In this document: one piece after another, positions 34,155 to 43,336 of the stretch
Layout: each line of letters begins with the position of its first letter
Position numbering within the stretch: position 1 is the first letter of the stretch
Notes under the pieces: generated by a model
Databases searched by the model: none
Seen by the model: only the letters and a program-made list of their open reading frames with translations
Told to the model about the DNA's origin: nothing
NCBI GenBank assembly: GCA_030428865.1
Contig: JAUIEK010000003.1
Coordinates: 62,001-126,000 of the forward strand
Direction of reading: 5' to 3'
Length of the DNA: 64,000 nt
From: Bacteroidia bacterium
GTDB lineage: Bacteria > Bacteroidota > Bacteroidia > Flavobacteriales > Flavobacteriaceae
Translations under genes and position numbers: made by a program

Positions 34155-35438
34155 ATGGAAATTACAGCAAACAACCCTAATAGAAAATCATGGTTAAAGG
34201 TATCTGAAGATTCAGACTTTCCTATTCAAAACATCCCTTTTGGAGTTTTTATCACAAAAGATGATATTATTACTATTGGAAGCAGAATAGGAGATTATGC
34301 AATAGATTTAGGAGCTTTACATCAATTAGGATACTTTGAAGGAATACCACTTACGGACGACATTTTTTTACAAGACACATTAAACGATTTTATTGCAGAT
34401 GGAAGAAAAACATGGCGGCTAGTTAGAAATAGAATTGCTGATATTTTTGATGTAAAAAACAGTAAGCTAAGAGACAATCCAGAGCATAAGGATAAAATAA
34501 TTTTCCGAATGGATGAAATTGAAATGTTACTTCCTGTTAGCGTAGGTGATTATACAGATTTTTATGCTAGTAAAGAGCATGCAACAAATGTTGGTAGCTT
34601 ATTTAGAGATCCAGAAAATGCCTTATTGCCAAACTGGCTTCAAATACCAATTGGTTACCATGGAAGAAGCTCTTCTATCATTCCGTCAGGAACGCCGATA
34701 AGAAGACCTTATGGCCAAAACAGGCCTGCGGAAGGAAGTACAACTCCTGGTTTTGGGCCTTCTAAATTATTAGATTTTGAGTTAGAAATGGCTTTTATTA
34801 CAACTGCATCAAACAACTTAGGAGATAGAATTTCAGTCGATGAAGCAGAGGAATATATTTTTGGTTTAGTTCAGTTTAACGATTGGTCCGCTAGAGATAT
34901 CCAAGCATGGGAATATGTTCCACTTGGTCCTTTTTTAGGAAAAAATTTCGCATCTACAATTTCTCCATGGATTGTTACACTAGATGCTTTAGAGCCTTTT
35001 AGAGTTGATAATCCAAAGCAAAACCCCAAGCCTCTTCCCTATCTTCAACAAAAAGGAAAAGGAAGTTTTGATATTAATTTACAAGTATCTATTCAGCCAG
35101 AAAACGAAAAGGAAACTATAGTTGCAAACTCTAATTTTAAATACATGTATTGGACCATGGCGCAACAATTAGCACATCATACAATTAATGGATGTCCTGT
35201 TAACGCAGGAGACATGATGGGAAGCGGAACAATATCTGGGCCTACAAAAGACAGCTACGGATCTATGTTAGAGCTTACATGGAGAGGCCAAAACCCTATA
35301 AAACTCAGTGATGGAACAGAACGAAAATTCATTAATGACAACGATACAGTAATCATGAGAGCTCATTGTAAAAATGATAAAGTTCGTATTGGGTTTGGTG
35401 AATGTGTTGGAAAGATACTGCCAGCAAAGCCTTTTTAA
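34155..35438 (+). CDS. fahA: Fumarylacetoacetase
   Basis: The 427-residue enzyme catalyses the last step of tyrosine degradation, fumarylacetoacetate to fumarate and acetoacetate. It has the N-terminal FAA domain and the catalytic-domain motifs Phe-Tyr-Ala-Ser-Lys-Glu-His-Ala-Thr-Asn, Tyr-His-Gly-Arg-Ser-Ser, Glu-Leu-Glu-Met-Ala-Phe and Gly-Ser-Gly-Thr-Ile-Ser-Gly-Pro, which bind the metal and substrate. No other tyrosine-catabolic gene is nearby. A terminator follows at 35467. Confidence 0.93.
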   Translation: MEITANNPNRKSWLKVSEDSDFPIQNIPFGVFITKDDIITIGSRIGDYAIDLGALHQLGYFEGIPLTDDIFLQDTLNDFIADGRKTWRLVRNRIADIFDVKNSKLRDNPEHKDKIIFRMDEIEMLLPVSVGDYTDFYASKEHATNVGSLFRDPENALLPNWLQIPIGYHGRSSSIIPSGTPIRRPYGQNRPAEGSTTPGFGPSKLLDFELEMAFITTASNNLGDRISVDEAEEYIFGLVQFNDWSARDIQAWEYVPLGPFLGKNFASTISPWIVTLDALEPFRVDNPKQNPKPLPYLQQKGKGSFDINLQVSIQPENEKETIVANSNFKYMYWTMAQQLAHHTINGCPVNAGDMMGSGTISGPTKDSYGSMLELTWRGQNPIKLSDGTERKFINDNDTVIMRAHCKNDKVRIGFGECVGKILPAKPF

Positions 35439-35466
35439 AATAAAATCATATTGTATCGAAGATTTC

Positions 35467-35491
35467 AAGCCTCTTTATAAAGGGGCTTTTT
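35467..35491 (+). terminator. Terminator after fumarylacetoacetase
   Basis: AAGCCTCTT (35467-35475) pairs with AAGGGGCTT (35480-35488), with one G-T wobble, and a run of T follows. It separates the gene from the clpB promoter region. Confidence 0.75.
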
Positions 35492-35557
35492 CTTTGCATT
35501 TACTTTACTTTTTGTAAACAAATAATCTCTAGTTTTCACTTAGCCAAGTCGAATACA

Positions 35558-35591
35558 GACAAAAAGTCATCATAGAAAGACATTTTGTCTT
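35558..35591 (+). promoter_or_regulatory. Two dyads in the clpB upstream region
   Basis: AAGACA-TTT-TGTCTT (35577-35591) is a perfect 6-3-6 dyad and GACAAAAAGTC (35558-35568) a shorter one, with centres 21 bp apart, two helical turns. They lie 48-81 nt before the clpB start and are candidate heat-shock regulatory sites. The regulator is unknown. Confidence 0.5.
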
Positions 35592-35638
35592 GTTTTAAAA
35601 ATGGTATTGAAATTGACTACTTGTAAAATAAAAAATTT

Positions 35639-38242
35639 ATGAATTTTAATAACTATACAATTAAATCCCAAGAAACTATTCAGCAAGCACAACAACTTGC
35701 TCAAGAGTTAAGTCATAATCAAATTGAAAATGAACACATTTTTAAAGCTATAATGCTTGTTGATGAAAATGTACTTCCTTTTTTATTGAAAAAATTAAAT
35801 ATTAATCCTACAACACTTCAACAAGTTTTAGATAAGCAATTGGAGAGTTTTCCTAAAGTTTCTGGAGCCGACCTAATGCTATCTAGAGAAGCAGGAAAAA
35901 CCTTAAATGAAGCAACATCTATTGCTAAGAAGATGAAGGACGAATATGTTTCTATAGAACATATTATTCTTGCCATTTTCAAATCAAAAAGTACTATTTC
36001 GCTAGCATTAAAAGATCAAGGGATATCTGAAAAAGATTTACAAACTGCAATTAATGATTTACGAAAAGGAGAACGAGTTACTTCTCAAAGTGCGGAAGAA
36101 ACCTATAATGCTTTAAATAAATACGCAAAGAATCTCAATCAACTCGCTCAAGATGGAAAATTAGATCCTGTAATTGGTCGAGATGAAGAAATTCGTCGAT
36201 TACTTCAAATTCTATCGAGAAGAACCAAAAACAACCCCATTTTAGTAGGTGAACCTGGAACTGGTAAAACAGCAATTGCAGAAGGATTAGGACATCGAAT
36301 TATTCGTGGTGATGTACCAGAAAATTTAAAAGAAAAGAAAATATTTTCTCTAGATATGGGCGCTTTGATTGCCGGCGCAAAATATAAAGGTGAGTTTGAA
36401 GAACGATTAAAATCAGTAATAAAAGAAGTGACCACTTCAGAAGGAGATATTGTACTGTTTATTGATGAAATTCACACGTTAGTTGGTGCTGGTGGCGGGC
36501 AAGGAGCTATGGATGCTGCTAATATACTAAAACCAGCTCTTGCAAGAGGTGAACTAAGAGCAATTGGAGCTACAACACTAGACGAATATCAAAAGTATTT
36601 TGAAAAAGATAAAGCATTAGAAAGACGTTTTCAAAAAGTAATGGTTGATGAGCCTGATACAGAAAGTGCTATTTCTATTCTACGCGGAATAAAAGAAAAA
36701 TATGAAACACACCACAAAGTTCGAATTAAAGATGAAGCTATTATTGGCGCTGTAGAATTATCTGAAAGATATATTACCAATAGGTTTTTACCCGACAAGG
36801 CAATTGACCTAATGGATGAAGCTGCTTCTAAACTACGCATGGAAATCAATTCAAAACCTGAAGAATTGGATGTGTTAGATAGAAAAATAATGCAGTTAGA
36901 AATTGAAATTGAAGCAATTAAAAGAGAAAACGATCAGAATAAATTAAAATCTTTACATGCAGATTTAGCAAATTTAAAAGATGAAAGAAATGAAATAAAC
37001 GCTAAATGGCAATCAGAAAAAACAGTTGTAGATACCATTCAGAATTTAAAAACGAATATCGAAAATTACAAGTTAGAAGCCGAAAAAGCAGAAAGAAATG
37101 GAGATTATGGAAAAGTTGCAGAACTGCGGTATGGAAAAATTAAAGACGCACAAACAAAACTAGAAGAGCAACAAACCATTCTATCTGAACAAGAAGGAAA
37201 TTCACTTATCAAAGAAGAAGTTAACTACGAAGATATTGCAGAAGCTGTTGCAAAATGGACAGGAATTCCTGTTACCAAAATGATTCAATCAGAACGAGAA
37301 AAATTATTGCAACTAGAAGCTCAACTCCACAAAAGAGTAATTGGACAAGAAGAAGCTATTGAAGCTGTATCTGATTCTGTAAGACGCTCAAGAGCAGGAT
37401 TACAAAATCCTAAGAAACCGATAGGCTCTTTCCTGTTTTTAGGAACAACTGGTGTTGGAAAAACAGAATTAGCAAAAGCGCTTGCAGAGTATCTTTTTGA
37501 CGACGAAAGCGCTATGACTAGAATAGATATGAGTGAATATCAAGAAAGGCACTCTGTAAGTAGATTAGTAGGAGCACCTCCAGGTTATGTAGGTTATGAT
37601 GAAGGTGGTCAGTTAACAGAAGCTGTAAGAAGAAAACCGTATTCTGTTGTTCTCTTAGACGAAATTGAAAAAGCACATCCAGATACGTTCAACATTTTAC
37701 TACAAGTTTTAGATGAAGGAAGGCTAACAGACAATAAAGGAAGGGTTGCTGATTTTAAGAATACCATTGTAATTATGACTTCTAATATGGGAGGACATAT
37801 TATACAAGAGAAATTTGATAACTTTAAGGGTAATGTAGAAACAGCAATGAATATTGCAAAAACTGAAATTTTAGGACTCTTAAAAAAATCTGTTAGACCT
37901 GAATTTTTAAACCGAATTGATGATATTATTGTTTTTACACCATTGAGTGATCAAAACATTACTGAGATAGTAAAACTACAATTAGATAATGTAAAGAAAA
38001 TGCTGTCTAAGCAAGATATTACCTTAGATGCAACAAACGAAGCAATTACGCATTTAGCCAAGAAAGGATATCAGCCAGAATTCGGAGCAAGACCTGTAAA
38101 GCGAGTAATTCAAAAAGAGGTTTTAAACCAACTATCTAAAGAAATTTTAGCAAATAAAATCGCTACAGACAGCATCATATTATTAGATGCTTTTGATGAT
38201 AAGCTAGTGTTTAGAAACCAAACCGATTTAGCTAAAAAATAA
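35639..38242 (+). CDS. clpB: ATP-dependent chaperone ClpB
   Basis: The 867-residue disaggregase has the N-terminal Clp repeat domain (about 1-145) and a first AAA domain with Walker A Gly-Glu-Pro-Gly-Thr-Gly-Lys-Thr near residue 203. A long coiled-coil middle domain (about 405-525) distinguishes ClpB from ClpA/C. The second AAA domain has Gly-Thr-Thr-Gly-Val-Gly-Lys-Thr near 602 and a C-terminal Clp D2-small domain. No ClpP-binding loop of the ClpA/C type is seen. It works with DnaK to rescue aggregated proteins after heat stress. Two dyads lie in its upstream region. Confidence 0.96.
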   Translation: MNFNNYTIKSQETIQQAQQLAQELSHNQIENEHIFKAIMLVDENVLPFLLKKLNINPTTLQQVLDKQLESFPKVSGADLMLSREAGKTLNEATSIAKKMKDEYVSIEHIILAIFKSKSTISLALKDQGISEKDLQTAINDLRKGERVTSQSAEETYNALNKYAKNLNQLAQDGKLDPVIGRDEEIRRLLQILSRRTKNNPILVGEPGTGKTAIAEGLGHRIIRGDVPENLKEKKIFSLDMGALIAGAKYKGEFEERLKSVIKEVTTSEGDIVLFIDEIHTLVGAGGGQGAMDAANILKPALARGELRAIGATTLDEYQKYFEKDKALERRFQKVMVDEPDTESAISILRGIKEKYETHHKVRIKDEAIIGAVELSERYITNRFLPDKAIDLMDEAASKLRMEINSKPEELDVLDRKIMQLEIEIEAIKRENDQNKLKSLHADLANLKDERNEINAKWQSEKTVVDTIQNLKTNIENYKLEAEKAERNGDYGKVAELRYGKIKDAQTKLEEQQTILSEQEGNSLIKEEVNYEDIAEAVAKWTGIPVTKMIQSEREKLLQLEAQLHKRVIGQEEAIEAVSDSVRRSRAGLQNPKKPIGSFLFLGTTGVGKTELAKALAEYLFDDESAMTRIDMSEYQERHSVSRLVGAPPGYVGYDEGGQLTEAVRRKPYSVVLLDEIEKAHPDTFNILLQVLDEGRLTDNKGRVADFKNTIVIMTSNMGGHIIQEKFDNFKGNVETAMNIAKTEILGLLKKSVRPEFLNRIDDIIVFTPLSDQNITEIVKLQLDNVKKMLSKQDITLDATNEAITHLAKKGYQPEFGARPVKRVIQKEVLNQLSKEILANKIATDSIILLDAFDDKLVFRNQTDLAKK

Positions 38243-38262
38243 TTTTGGCGAGTTTTTGACAG

Positions 38263-38293
38263 AGCATGTGTCAATCACATGCTTTTTCTTTTT
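38263..38293 (+). terminator. Terminator of clpB
   Basis: AGCATGTG (38263-38270) pairs perfectly with CACATGCT (38276-38283) around a 5-nt loop, followed by a T-rich tract. Confidence 0.8.
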
Positions 38294-38321
38294 TATATTC
38301 GTCAAATATTAATTTGTTATT

Positions 38322-38831
38322 ATGAAAAAAGTTTTATTTATACTCAGTTTTATCTTCGCTCTTACAGCATACTCACAAGAAGCGACAACGTATTATTTAA
38401 TCAGACATGCAGAAAAAACAAGAACAGACTCTACCAACAAGGATCCTTTTTTAAGTTTTAAAGGTTATAAAAGAGCAGATCATTGGAAAGAAATCTTTAA
38501 AACGGTAAAGTTTGATGCTGTTTATTCTACTAACTATAATAGAACTAAAGAAACAGCACAACCTACTGCTGCCGCAAATAATGTCCCTATTTTATTATAC
38601 GATCCATCTGAAATGTATTCAGAATCTTTTAAGTATAACACAAAAGGAAAAAATGTACTAATCGTTGGGCACAGCAATACAACTCCTCTATTTGTAAATA
38701 AAATTTTAGGGAAAGATGTTTATCCATTAATTGAAGACACAAATAACTCCAATCTATACATTGTAACTGTTATAGACGATAAAGCCAGTGCTGTAGTGTT
38801 AAATATTGAATATAATCAAAACTCTAATTAA
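38322..38831 (+). CDS. Histidine phosphatase family protein, secreted
   Basis: The 169-residue protein has a signal peptide (about 1-18). The phosphohistidine motif Leu-Ile-Arg-His-Ala-Glu-Lys follows, and the later His in Val-Gly-His-Ser-Asn-Thr completes the active site of the phosphoglycerate-mutase-like superfamily. The small size resembles SixA-like members, but those are cytoplasmic; this one appears exported. The substrate is unknown. Its stop overlaps the convergent DUF6503 gene by 4 nt. Confidence 0.85.
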   Translation: MKKVLFILSFIFALTAYSQEATTYYLIRHAEKTRTDSTNKDPFLSFKGYKRADHWKEIFKTVKFDAVYSTNYNRTKETAQPTAAANNVPILLYDPSEMYSESFKYNTKGKNVLIVGHSNTTPLFVNKILGKDVYPLIEDTNNSNLYIVTVIDDKASAVVLNIEYNQNSN

Positions 38832-39565
38832 AAGGAAACTCTAATGTTTTCCATGTTAATTTCAGAAACTTTTATAAGTGCGTTTTCTTCGTAAGCCTTA
38901 TCAATAGTTTCTATTTTTTGAGAAAGGTTCTTAGGTTTAAAATTATTATAGTTAAAAAAGGAAATTCCGTTACTATTTTGAACCTGAGAAACTTCTCTAA
39001 ACCTCACTCCTCCTCCATTTACATGAAACGAATAAGCTAAATATGTTAATTGGAACGTTTCTTTAGAAAACCAATAAATAAAAACATCTTCAAAATCTTT
39101 TCCTCCTCCGTCTTGTTGAAATGTAATTTTAATTTTATAGTACTCTTTTCCTTTAATATTTACATTTGACATACGTTTTTTAATAACTGCCGCATCATTT
39201 AATCCAAGAGGGAGTTTAGAAAAATAATGAACTGAATTCACTGATTCTCCATACTGGCTAGCTAAAGAATCTGGTAAGTTTACTTTTATTTCATTTTTAT
39301 AACGGGTAAATCCATCATTTTTTAAAACATCTTTTATCAGAATAGTATCTTCTTTAAATTCTCGAATAAGCTTATATAAACCATTTTTTCTTACAGCTTC
39401 GTAATGTTTGCCTCTGAAATCAAAGGCTAAAGAAGCATTAATCAGTTTATTGGTAGCTGAGCTTTCTATAGCTTTATCTATTATTTGTTGTGCTGTTAAT
39501 TCTTGATTTTTCTTACAAGCATATATTAATACAGAAATAGTTAGTAGGTAAAACAATCGTTTCAT
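38828..39565 (-). CDS. DUF6503-like lipoprotein
   Basis: The start at 39565 (Met-Lys-Arg-Leu-Phe) gives 245 residues with a lipoprotein signal ending in Ile-Tyr-Ala-Cys-Lys. A start 34 codons earlier is possible but would overlap the smpB promoter and lacks signal-peptide features. The body is a beta-rich domain with Phe-Asp-Phe-Arg-Gly-Lys-His-Tyr and Tyr-Tyr-Lys-Ile-Lys-Ile-Thr-Phe, recalling DUF6503 and outer-membrane lipoprotein sorting folds. It is probably involved in the cell envelope. The assignment is by resemblance only. Confidence 0.65.
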   Translation of the reverse strand: MKRLFYLLTISVLIYACKKNQELTAQQIIDKAIESSATNKLINASLAFDFRGKHYEAVRKNGLYKLIREFKEDTILIKDVLKNDGFTRYKNEIKVNLPDSLASQYGESVNSVHYFSKLPLGLNDAAVIKKRMSNVNIKGKEYYKIKITFQQDGGGKDFEDVFIYWFSKETFQLTYLAYSFHVNGGGVRFREVSQVQNSNGISFFNYNNFKPKNLSQKIETIDKAYEENALIKVSEINMENIRVSF

Positions 39566-39630
39566 AAAATTTCTTGTGTTTGTTAATCTTGTGTTTGACA
39601 AGGTATGCAATTTTTCATCGATAAAACAAG

Positions 39631-39638
39631 TATATTTG
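39631..39638 (+). promoter_or_regulatory. smpB -7 box close to the start codon
   Basis: TATATTTG at 39631-39638 matches TAnnTTTG and ends only 5 nt before the ATG at 39644. If transcription starts at the usual distance, the mRNA has almost no leader. Confidence 0.5.
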
Positions 39639-39643
39639 CCCCG

Positions 39644-40102
39644 ATGCAGAAGAAAATAAATATACAAAACAAGAAAGCTCGTTTTGAGTATGAAATTCTA
39701 GATAAATATGTTGCTGGTATTCAATTAACAGGAACAGAAATTAAATCGATTCGTCAAAGCAAAGCAAGAATTACGGAGAGTTTTTGTGAGTTTAATGAAC
39801 AAGGGGAACTATTTGTTATCAATATGTATATAGAAGAATATCTTTATGGACATCATTACAATCACAATCCTAAAAGCGAGCGAAGATTACTACTCAATAA
39901 AAAAGAACTGAAGCGATTAAAAAAAGATGTTGATCAAAAAGGAAATACAATTGTCCCTTTACGATTGTTTATTAATGAAAATGGCTGGGCTAAATTAGAA
40001 ATTGCGCTAGCTAAGGGAAAGAAGCTCCATGATAAGCGTCAAACATTAAAAGATAGAGATAGTAAAAGAAACCTTGATCGAATCAAAAAAAGCCACAACT
40101 AA
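39644..40102 (+). CDS. smpB: SsrA-binding protein SmpB
   Basis: The ATG at 39644 gives 152 residues, the usual length. SmpB binds tmRNA and carries it to stalled ribosomes. Hallmarks are Asn-Lys-Lys-Ala-Arg-Phe-Glu-Tyr, Gly-Ile-Gln-Leu-Thr-Gly-Thr-Glu-Ile-Lys-Ser-Ile-Arg, and the basic C-terminal tail (Lys-Lys-Leu-His-Asp-Lys-Arg). An earlier in-frame ATG at 39605 is excluded because the promoter box lies after it. maf follows after 12 nt. Confidence 0.95.
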   Translation: MQKKINIQNKKARFEYEILDKYVAGIQLTGTEIKSIRQSKARITESFCEFNEQGELFVINMYIEEYLYGHHYNHNPKSERRLLLNKKELKRLKKDVDQKGNTIVPLRLFINENGWAKLEIALAKGKKLHDKRQTLKDRDSKRNLDRIKKSHN

Positions 40103-40114
40103 ATTATTATTAAT

Positions 40115-40699
40115 ATGTTGGCAGAAAAATTGTCAAAGTACAATATAATACTCGCTTCAAAATCTCCTAGAAGACAGGAACTCTTTAAAAAACTTTATGT
40201 TCCTTTTTCTGTTCAAACAAAAGAGGTTGAAGAAATATACCCTTTACATTTTCAAGCAGAAGAAATTACCAACTATTTAGCAGATTTAAAATCAAAAGCT
40301 TTTGACAGTTTAGATGATAAGGATTTGCTAATTACTTCTGACACTATTGTATGGTTTCAAAATGAAGCGATTGGAAAACCCAAAGATCAAAATGAAGCAT
40401 TTAACATGCTTACCAAAATGTCTGGAAAAAAGCACACAGTTTATACTTCTATTAGCATCAAAACCAATTACTTACAGAAAATTTTTTGGGAGAAAACAAT
40501 AGTTGATTTTGATGAGCTTACAGATAAAGAAATCAATTTCTATCTTGAAAAAGAAAAGCCTTTTGATAAAGCTGGAAGTTATGGAATTCAAGATTGGATT
40601 GGATTAATTGGTATTAAAAAAATTGAAGGAAGCTATTTTAATGTAGTAGGGCTTCCTGTTCATAAATTGTATAAAGAATTAATGAGTTTACCCAAATAA
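40115..40699 (+). CDS. maf: Maf family nucleotide pyrophosphatase
   Basis: The 194-residue protein has the Maf motifs Leu-Ala-Ser-Lys-Ser-Pro-Arg-Arg near the N-terminus, Thr-Ser-Asp-Thr-Ile-Val in the middle and Lys-Pro-Lys-Asp, then Ser-Gly-Lys-Lys-His. Maf enzymes hydrolyse non-canonical or modified nucleoside triphosphates (house cleaning). It lies 12 nt after smpB and 46 nt before the transketolase-like gene, so it is likely part of one transcript with smpB. Confidence 0.93.
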   Translation: MLAEKLSKYNIILASKSPRRQELFKKLYVPFSVQTKEVEEIYPLHFQAEEITNYLADLKSKAFDSLDDKDLLITSDTIVWFQNEAIGKPKDQNEAFNMLTKMSGKKHTVYTSISIKTNYLQKIFWEKTIVDFDELTDKEINFYLEKEKPFDKAGSYGIQDWIGLIGIKKIEGSYFNVVGLPVHKLYKELMSLPK

Positions 40700-40745
40700 C
40701 AACTAAAATATTACGCTACTTTTACCTTATATTAAAACAACACAA

Positions 40746-41699
40746 ATGAAAAAATATACATACACTGAAAAGAAAGATACAAGATCAGGCTTTGGAGCAG
40801 GATTAACTGAGTTAGGAAAAACAAATCCTAACGTAGTTGCTTTGTGTGCTGACTTAACAGGTTCTCTAAAGATGAATGATTTTGAAAAAAATCACCCAGA
40901 TCGATTTTTCCAGGTAGGAATTGCTGAGGCAAACATGATGGGAATTGCTGCTGGACTAACAATAGGAGGCAAAATTCCGTTTACAGGTACATTTGCCAAT
41001 TTCTCTACAGGACGTGTATATGATCAAATAAGGCAATCAATAGCATACTCCGGTAAAAATGTAAAAATCTGCGCTTCTCATGCAGGTTTAACACTTGGAG
41101 AAGATGGGGCTACACATCAAATTCTAGAAGACATTGGTTTAATGAAAATGCTACCTGGTATAACGGTTATTAATCCGTGTGATTATAACCAAACAAAAGC
41201 TGCTACTATGGCAATTGCAGATTTTGACGGACCTGTTTATTTACGATTTGGAAGACCTAGCGTTCCTGTTTTTATGCCAGAAGATCAGCCTTTTGTAATT
41301 GGTAAAGCCATCAAGTTAACAGAAGGAACAGATGTAACAATTGTCGCAACAGGTCATTTGGTATGGGAATCTTTAGTTGCTGCAGAAAAATTAGAATCTG
41401 AAGGTATTAGTTGTGAAGTGATTAATATACATACAATTAAACCCCTAGATGAAGAAGCTATTTTAGAGTCAGTAGCAAAAACAGGATGTATTGTAACCGC
41501 TGAAGAACATAATAAATATGGGGGTTTAGGAGAAAGTGTTGCACGTTGCTTAACAACAAATAATCCTGTTCCTCAAGAATTTGTAGCTGTAAATGACACT
41601 TTTGGTGAATCTGCTACTCCTGCAGAATTGATGAAAAAATACCAAATAGATAATAATGCCGTTATAAAGGCAGTAAAAAATGTTTTATTAAGAAAATAA
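40746..41699 (+). CDS. Transketolase C-terminal subunit
   Basis: The 317-residue protein has the pyrimidine-binding and C-terminal domains of transketolase: Gly-Ile-Ala-Glu-Ala-Asn-Met near residue 58, Ser-His-Ala-Gly-Leu-Thr at about 113, Leu-Arg-Phe-Gly-Arg and Glu-Glu-His-Asn-Lys-Tyr-Gly-Gly. It lacks the N-terminal diphosphate-binding domain, which must come from a separate subunit, as in many split transketolases. No N-terminal-half gene is in this window. It would take part in the pentose phosphate pathway. Confidence 0.85.
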   Translation: MKKYTYTEKKDTRSGFGAGLTELGKTNPNVVALCADLTGSLKMNDFEKNHPDRFFQVGIAEANMMGIAAGLTIGGKIPFTGTFANFSTGRVYDQIRQSIAYSGKNVKICASHAGLTLGEDGATHQILEDIGLMKMLPGITVINPCDYNQTKAATMAIADFDGPVYLRFGRPSVPVFMPEDQPFVIGKAIKLTEGTDVTIVATGHLVWESLVAAEKLESEGISCEVINIHTIKPLDEEAILESVAKTGCIVTAEEHNKYGGLGESVARCLTTNNPVPQEFVAVNDTFGESATPAELMKKYQIDNNAVIKAVKNVLLRK

Positions 41700-41717
41700 T
41701 TTTAAATCGAAAATGAA

Positions 41718-42329
41718 ATGAAAAAAAGTATTTTGGTTATGGCTTTAGTTCTTGTTTCTTTACAAGGCTTTAGTCAATTGCAATTCGGAATTAAAGCAGG
41801 TATCAATTACAACTCAGACTCTTTTAAAAATGTATCAGAGGATGTACTAGATGGTGCTAAAAGTAAAACAGGTTATCATGCAGGTATATGGTTAAGAGCC
41901 AAGATTCCTGCAATTGGTTTTTATTTAAGACCAGAGCTTGTTTATACTGAGCTTAAAAATGATGTTTCATATGATAATACTATTGTAGCAGCAAGAAAGA
42001 CAGATTACTCTCTTAGAAAAATAGATGTTCCTGTTTTATTAGGGAAAAAGTTTTTAGGTATAGCCAACGTATACATTGGTCCTTCGTTTCAATATATTCT
42101 AGATGCAGATTTCGGATTAAGTGATATATCTGATGTGAATACAAGTGATTTTACTGTTGGACTTCAATTTGGTGGAGGAATTGAATTAGGTAAATTAGGG
42201 TTAGATATTCGTTGGGAGCGAAGTTTTTCAGATCAAGAAACTTCATTTCTTGATTCTACTACCAATGAGCGGTATAATTTTGATACGCGTGTAAATCAAA
42301 TTATACTAGGGCTTTCTTACAGATTTTAG
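41718..42329 (+). CDS. Outer-membrane beta-barrel protein (porin family)
   Basis: The 203-residue protein has a signal peptide (about 1-19) and alternating strands of an eight-stranded barrel, ending in an Arg-Phe terminal strand (Leu-Ser-Tyr-Arg-Phe). The Phe-Gly-Ile-Lys-Ala-Gly-Ile-Asn start of the mature part is typical of the OMP beta-barrel family of Bacteroidota. It lies 18 nt after the transketolase gene but is probably functionally unrelated. A strong terminator follows. Confidence 0.88.
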   Translation: MKKSILVMALVLVSLQGFSQLQFGIKAGINYNSDSFKNVSEDVLDGAKSKTGYHAGIWLRAKIPAIGFYLRPELVYTELKNDVSYDNTIVAARKTDYSLRKIDVPVLLGKKFLGIANVYIGPSFQYILDADFGLSDISDVNTSDFTVGLQFGGGIELGKLGLDIRWERSFSDQETSFLDSTTNERYNFDTRVNQIILGLSYRF

Positions 42330-42348
42330 GAAGAAATTTATATAGAAT

Positions 42349-42381
42349 AAAAAAGCTCTTGATTTTTTCAAGAGCTTTTTT
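42349..42381. terminator. Bidirectional terminator between convergent genes
   Basis: AAAAAAGCTCTTGA (42349-42362) pairs perfectly with TCAAGAGCTTTTTT (42368-42381) around a 5-nt loop. Runs of A and T flank the stem, so it works for both strands. Confidence 0.9.
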
Positions 42382-42386
42382 ATTTT

Positions 42387-43256
42387 TTAGTTATCTGGAT
42401 CTAGATAATCTGGTGTTCCATCTCCGTCTGTATCATCATCTGTTGGATCTCCATTACCATTGGCATCCTCATCAATCGTAAGTATTCCATCTCCATCATC
42501 ATCCCTGTCTTGGAAGTTTGGAAATTGATCTCCATCAGTGTTATCATTGAAAACATTTTCATCACCATCTAAATCTTCTAAAATAGTAGGTACACTATCA
42601 TTATCATGATCCGTGTCTTCTATATAATCTAATAATCTTATATGAAAAATAAGAGGGGAATTTGCGGGAATACTACCTCTAATTCCATTTCTGTAAGCTA
42701 AACCTGAAGGCATTATAATAAAGCCTCTTTCCCCTCCTTCATAAGTTATGGGTTCTCCTTCTACAGATCTATTCCTCCCTCTTCTAAACTCAAGAAATCC
42801 ATGACGGAAACCAGAAATATTCCCTGCCAGATCAGACCAAACAGGCGATATTTTTTCTTCAAAATTCACAAGTGATTCTGTATTTTGCAAATACTCTCCT
42901 TTATATGTAATTAAAATAGAATCATATAATGTTGGATTTGGATTATTATCATCTATCACTATTTCTTCTTTTATAAAATAATGTAATCTATATATTATAT
43001 CATCAAACGTTACGGACTTGGACTTTAATCTAGCATCATTAATTAATGGGGTTTGATTAGCATCAATAAGTTTTACTGTATTATCAGTATCATCGTAGTA
43101 ATGCTTTTCTAAGAAGATATCAATAGAATCATTATCAATAATTGCTTGTGCAGCATGGTCAAAATCATCAATCACACTACCATTATCATCTCCACAAGAG
43201 TAAATTAATGCAAAAACCACCAATGGTATTACATATAAAAATTTATTTTTTAACAT
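42387..43256 (-). CDS. FKBP-type peptidyl-prolyl isomerase-like lipoprotein with Asp-rich calcium-binding tail
   Basis: The 289-residue protein has a lipoprotein signal ending in Ile-Tyr-Ser-Cys-Gly. An FKBP-like domain spans about residues 85-215 (Ser-Ile-Leu-Ile-Thr-Tyr-Lys-Gly, Gly-Phe-Ile-Ile-Met-Pro-Ser-Gly-Leu-Ala-Tyr, then Leu-Ile-Phe-His-Ile-Arg-Leu). The last 70 residues are Asp-rich thrombospondin type 3-like repeats (Asp-x-Asp-x-Asp-Gly) expected to bind calcium. It resembles the periplasmic isomerases of gliding Flavobacteria. The combination with a calcium-binding tail is distinctive. Confidence 0.8.
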   Translation of the reverse strand: MLKNKFLYVIPLVVFALIYSCGDDNGSVIDDFDHAAQAIIDNDSIDIFLEKHYYDDTDNTVKLIDANQTPLINDARLKSKSVTFDDIIYRLHYFIKEEIVIDDNNPNPTLYDSILITYKGEYLQNTESLVNFEEKISPVWSDLAGNISGFRHGFLEFRRGRNRSVEGEPITYEGGERGFIIMPSGLAYRNGIRGSIPANSPLIFHIRLLDYIEDTDHDNDSVPTILEDLDGDENVFNDNTDGDQFPNFQDRDDDGDGILTIDEDANGNGDPTDDDTDGDGTPDYLDPDN

Positions 43257-43270
43257 TTAGGCGTATTTAT

Positions 43271-43303
43271 TTTGAGGCGCAATTTACCAATTTTATACTT
43301 TTG
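43271..43303 (+). promoter_or_regulatory. Full consensus promoter of the S4-domain gene
   Basis: TTTG (43271-43274) is followed after 21 bp by TACTTTTG (43296-43303), an almost ideal Bacteroidota promoter. The start codon at 43337 leaves a leader of about 28 nt. Confidence 0.7.
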
Positions 43304-43336
43304 TATGAAATAAGAGTATCTTTTTTAACTTTTCAT

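Noticed and set aside
43142..43336. N-terminal extension of the S4-domain gene
   Set aside because: It overlaps the divergent FKBP gene and the consensus promoter; the S4 domain begins exactly at the ATG at 43337.
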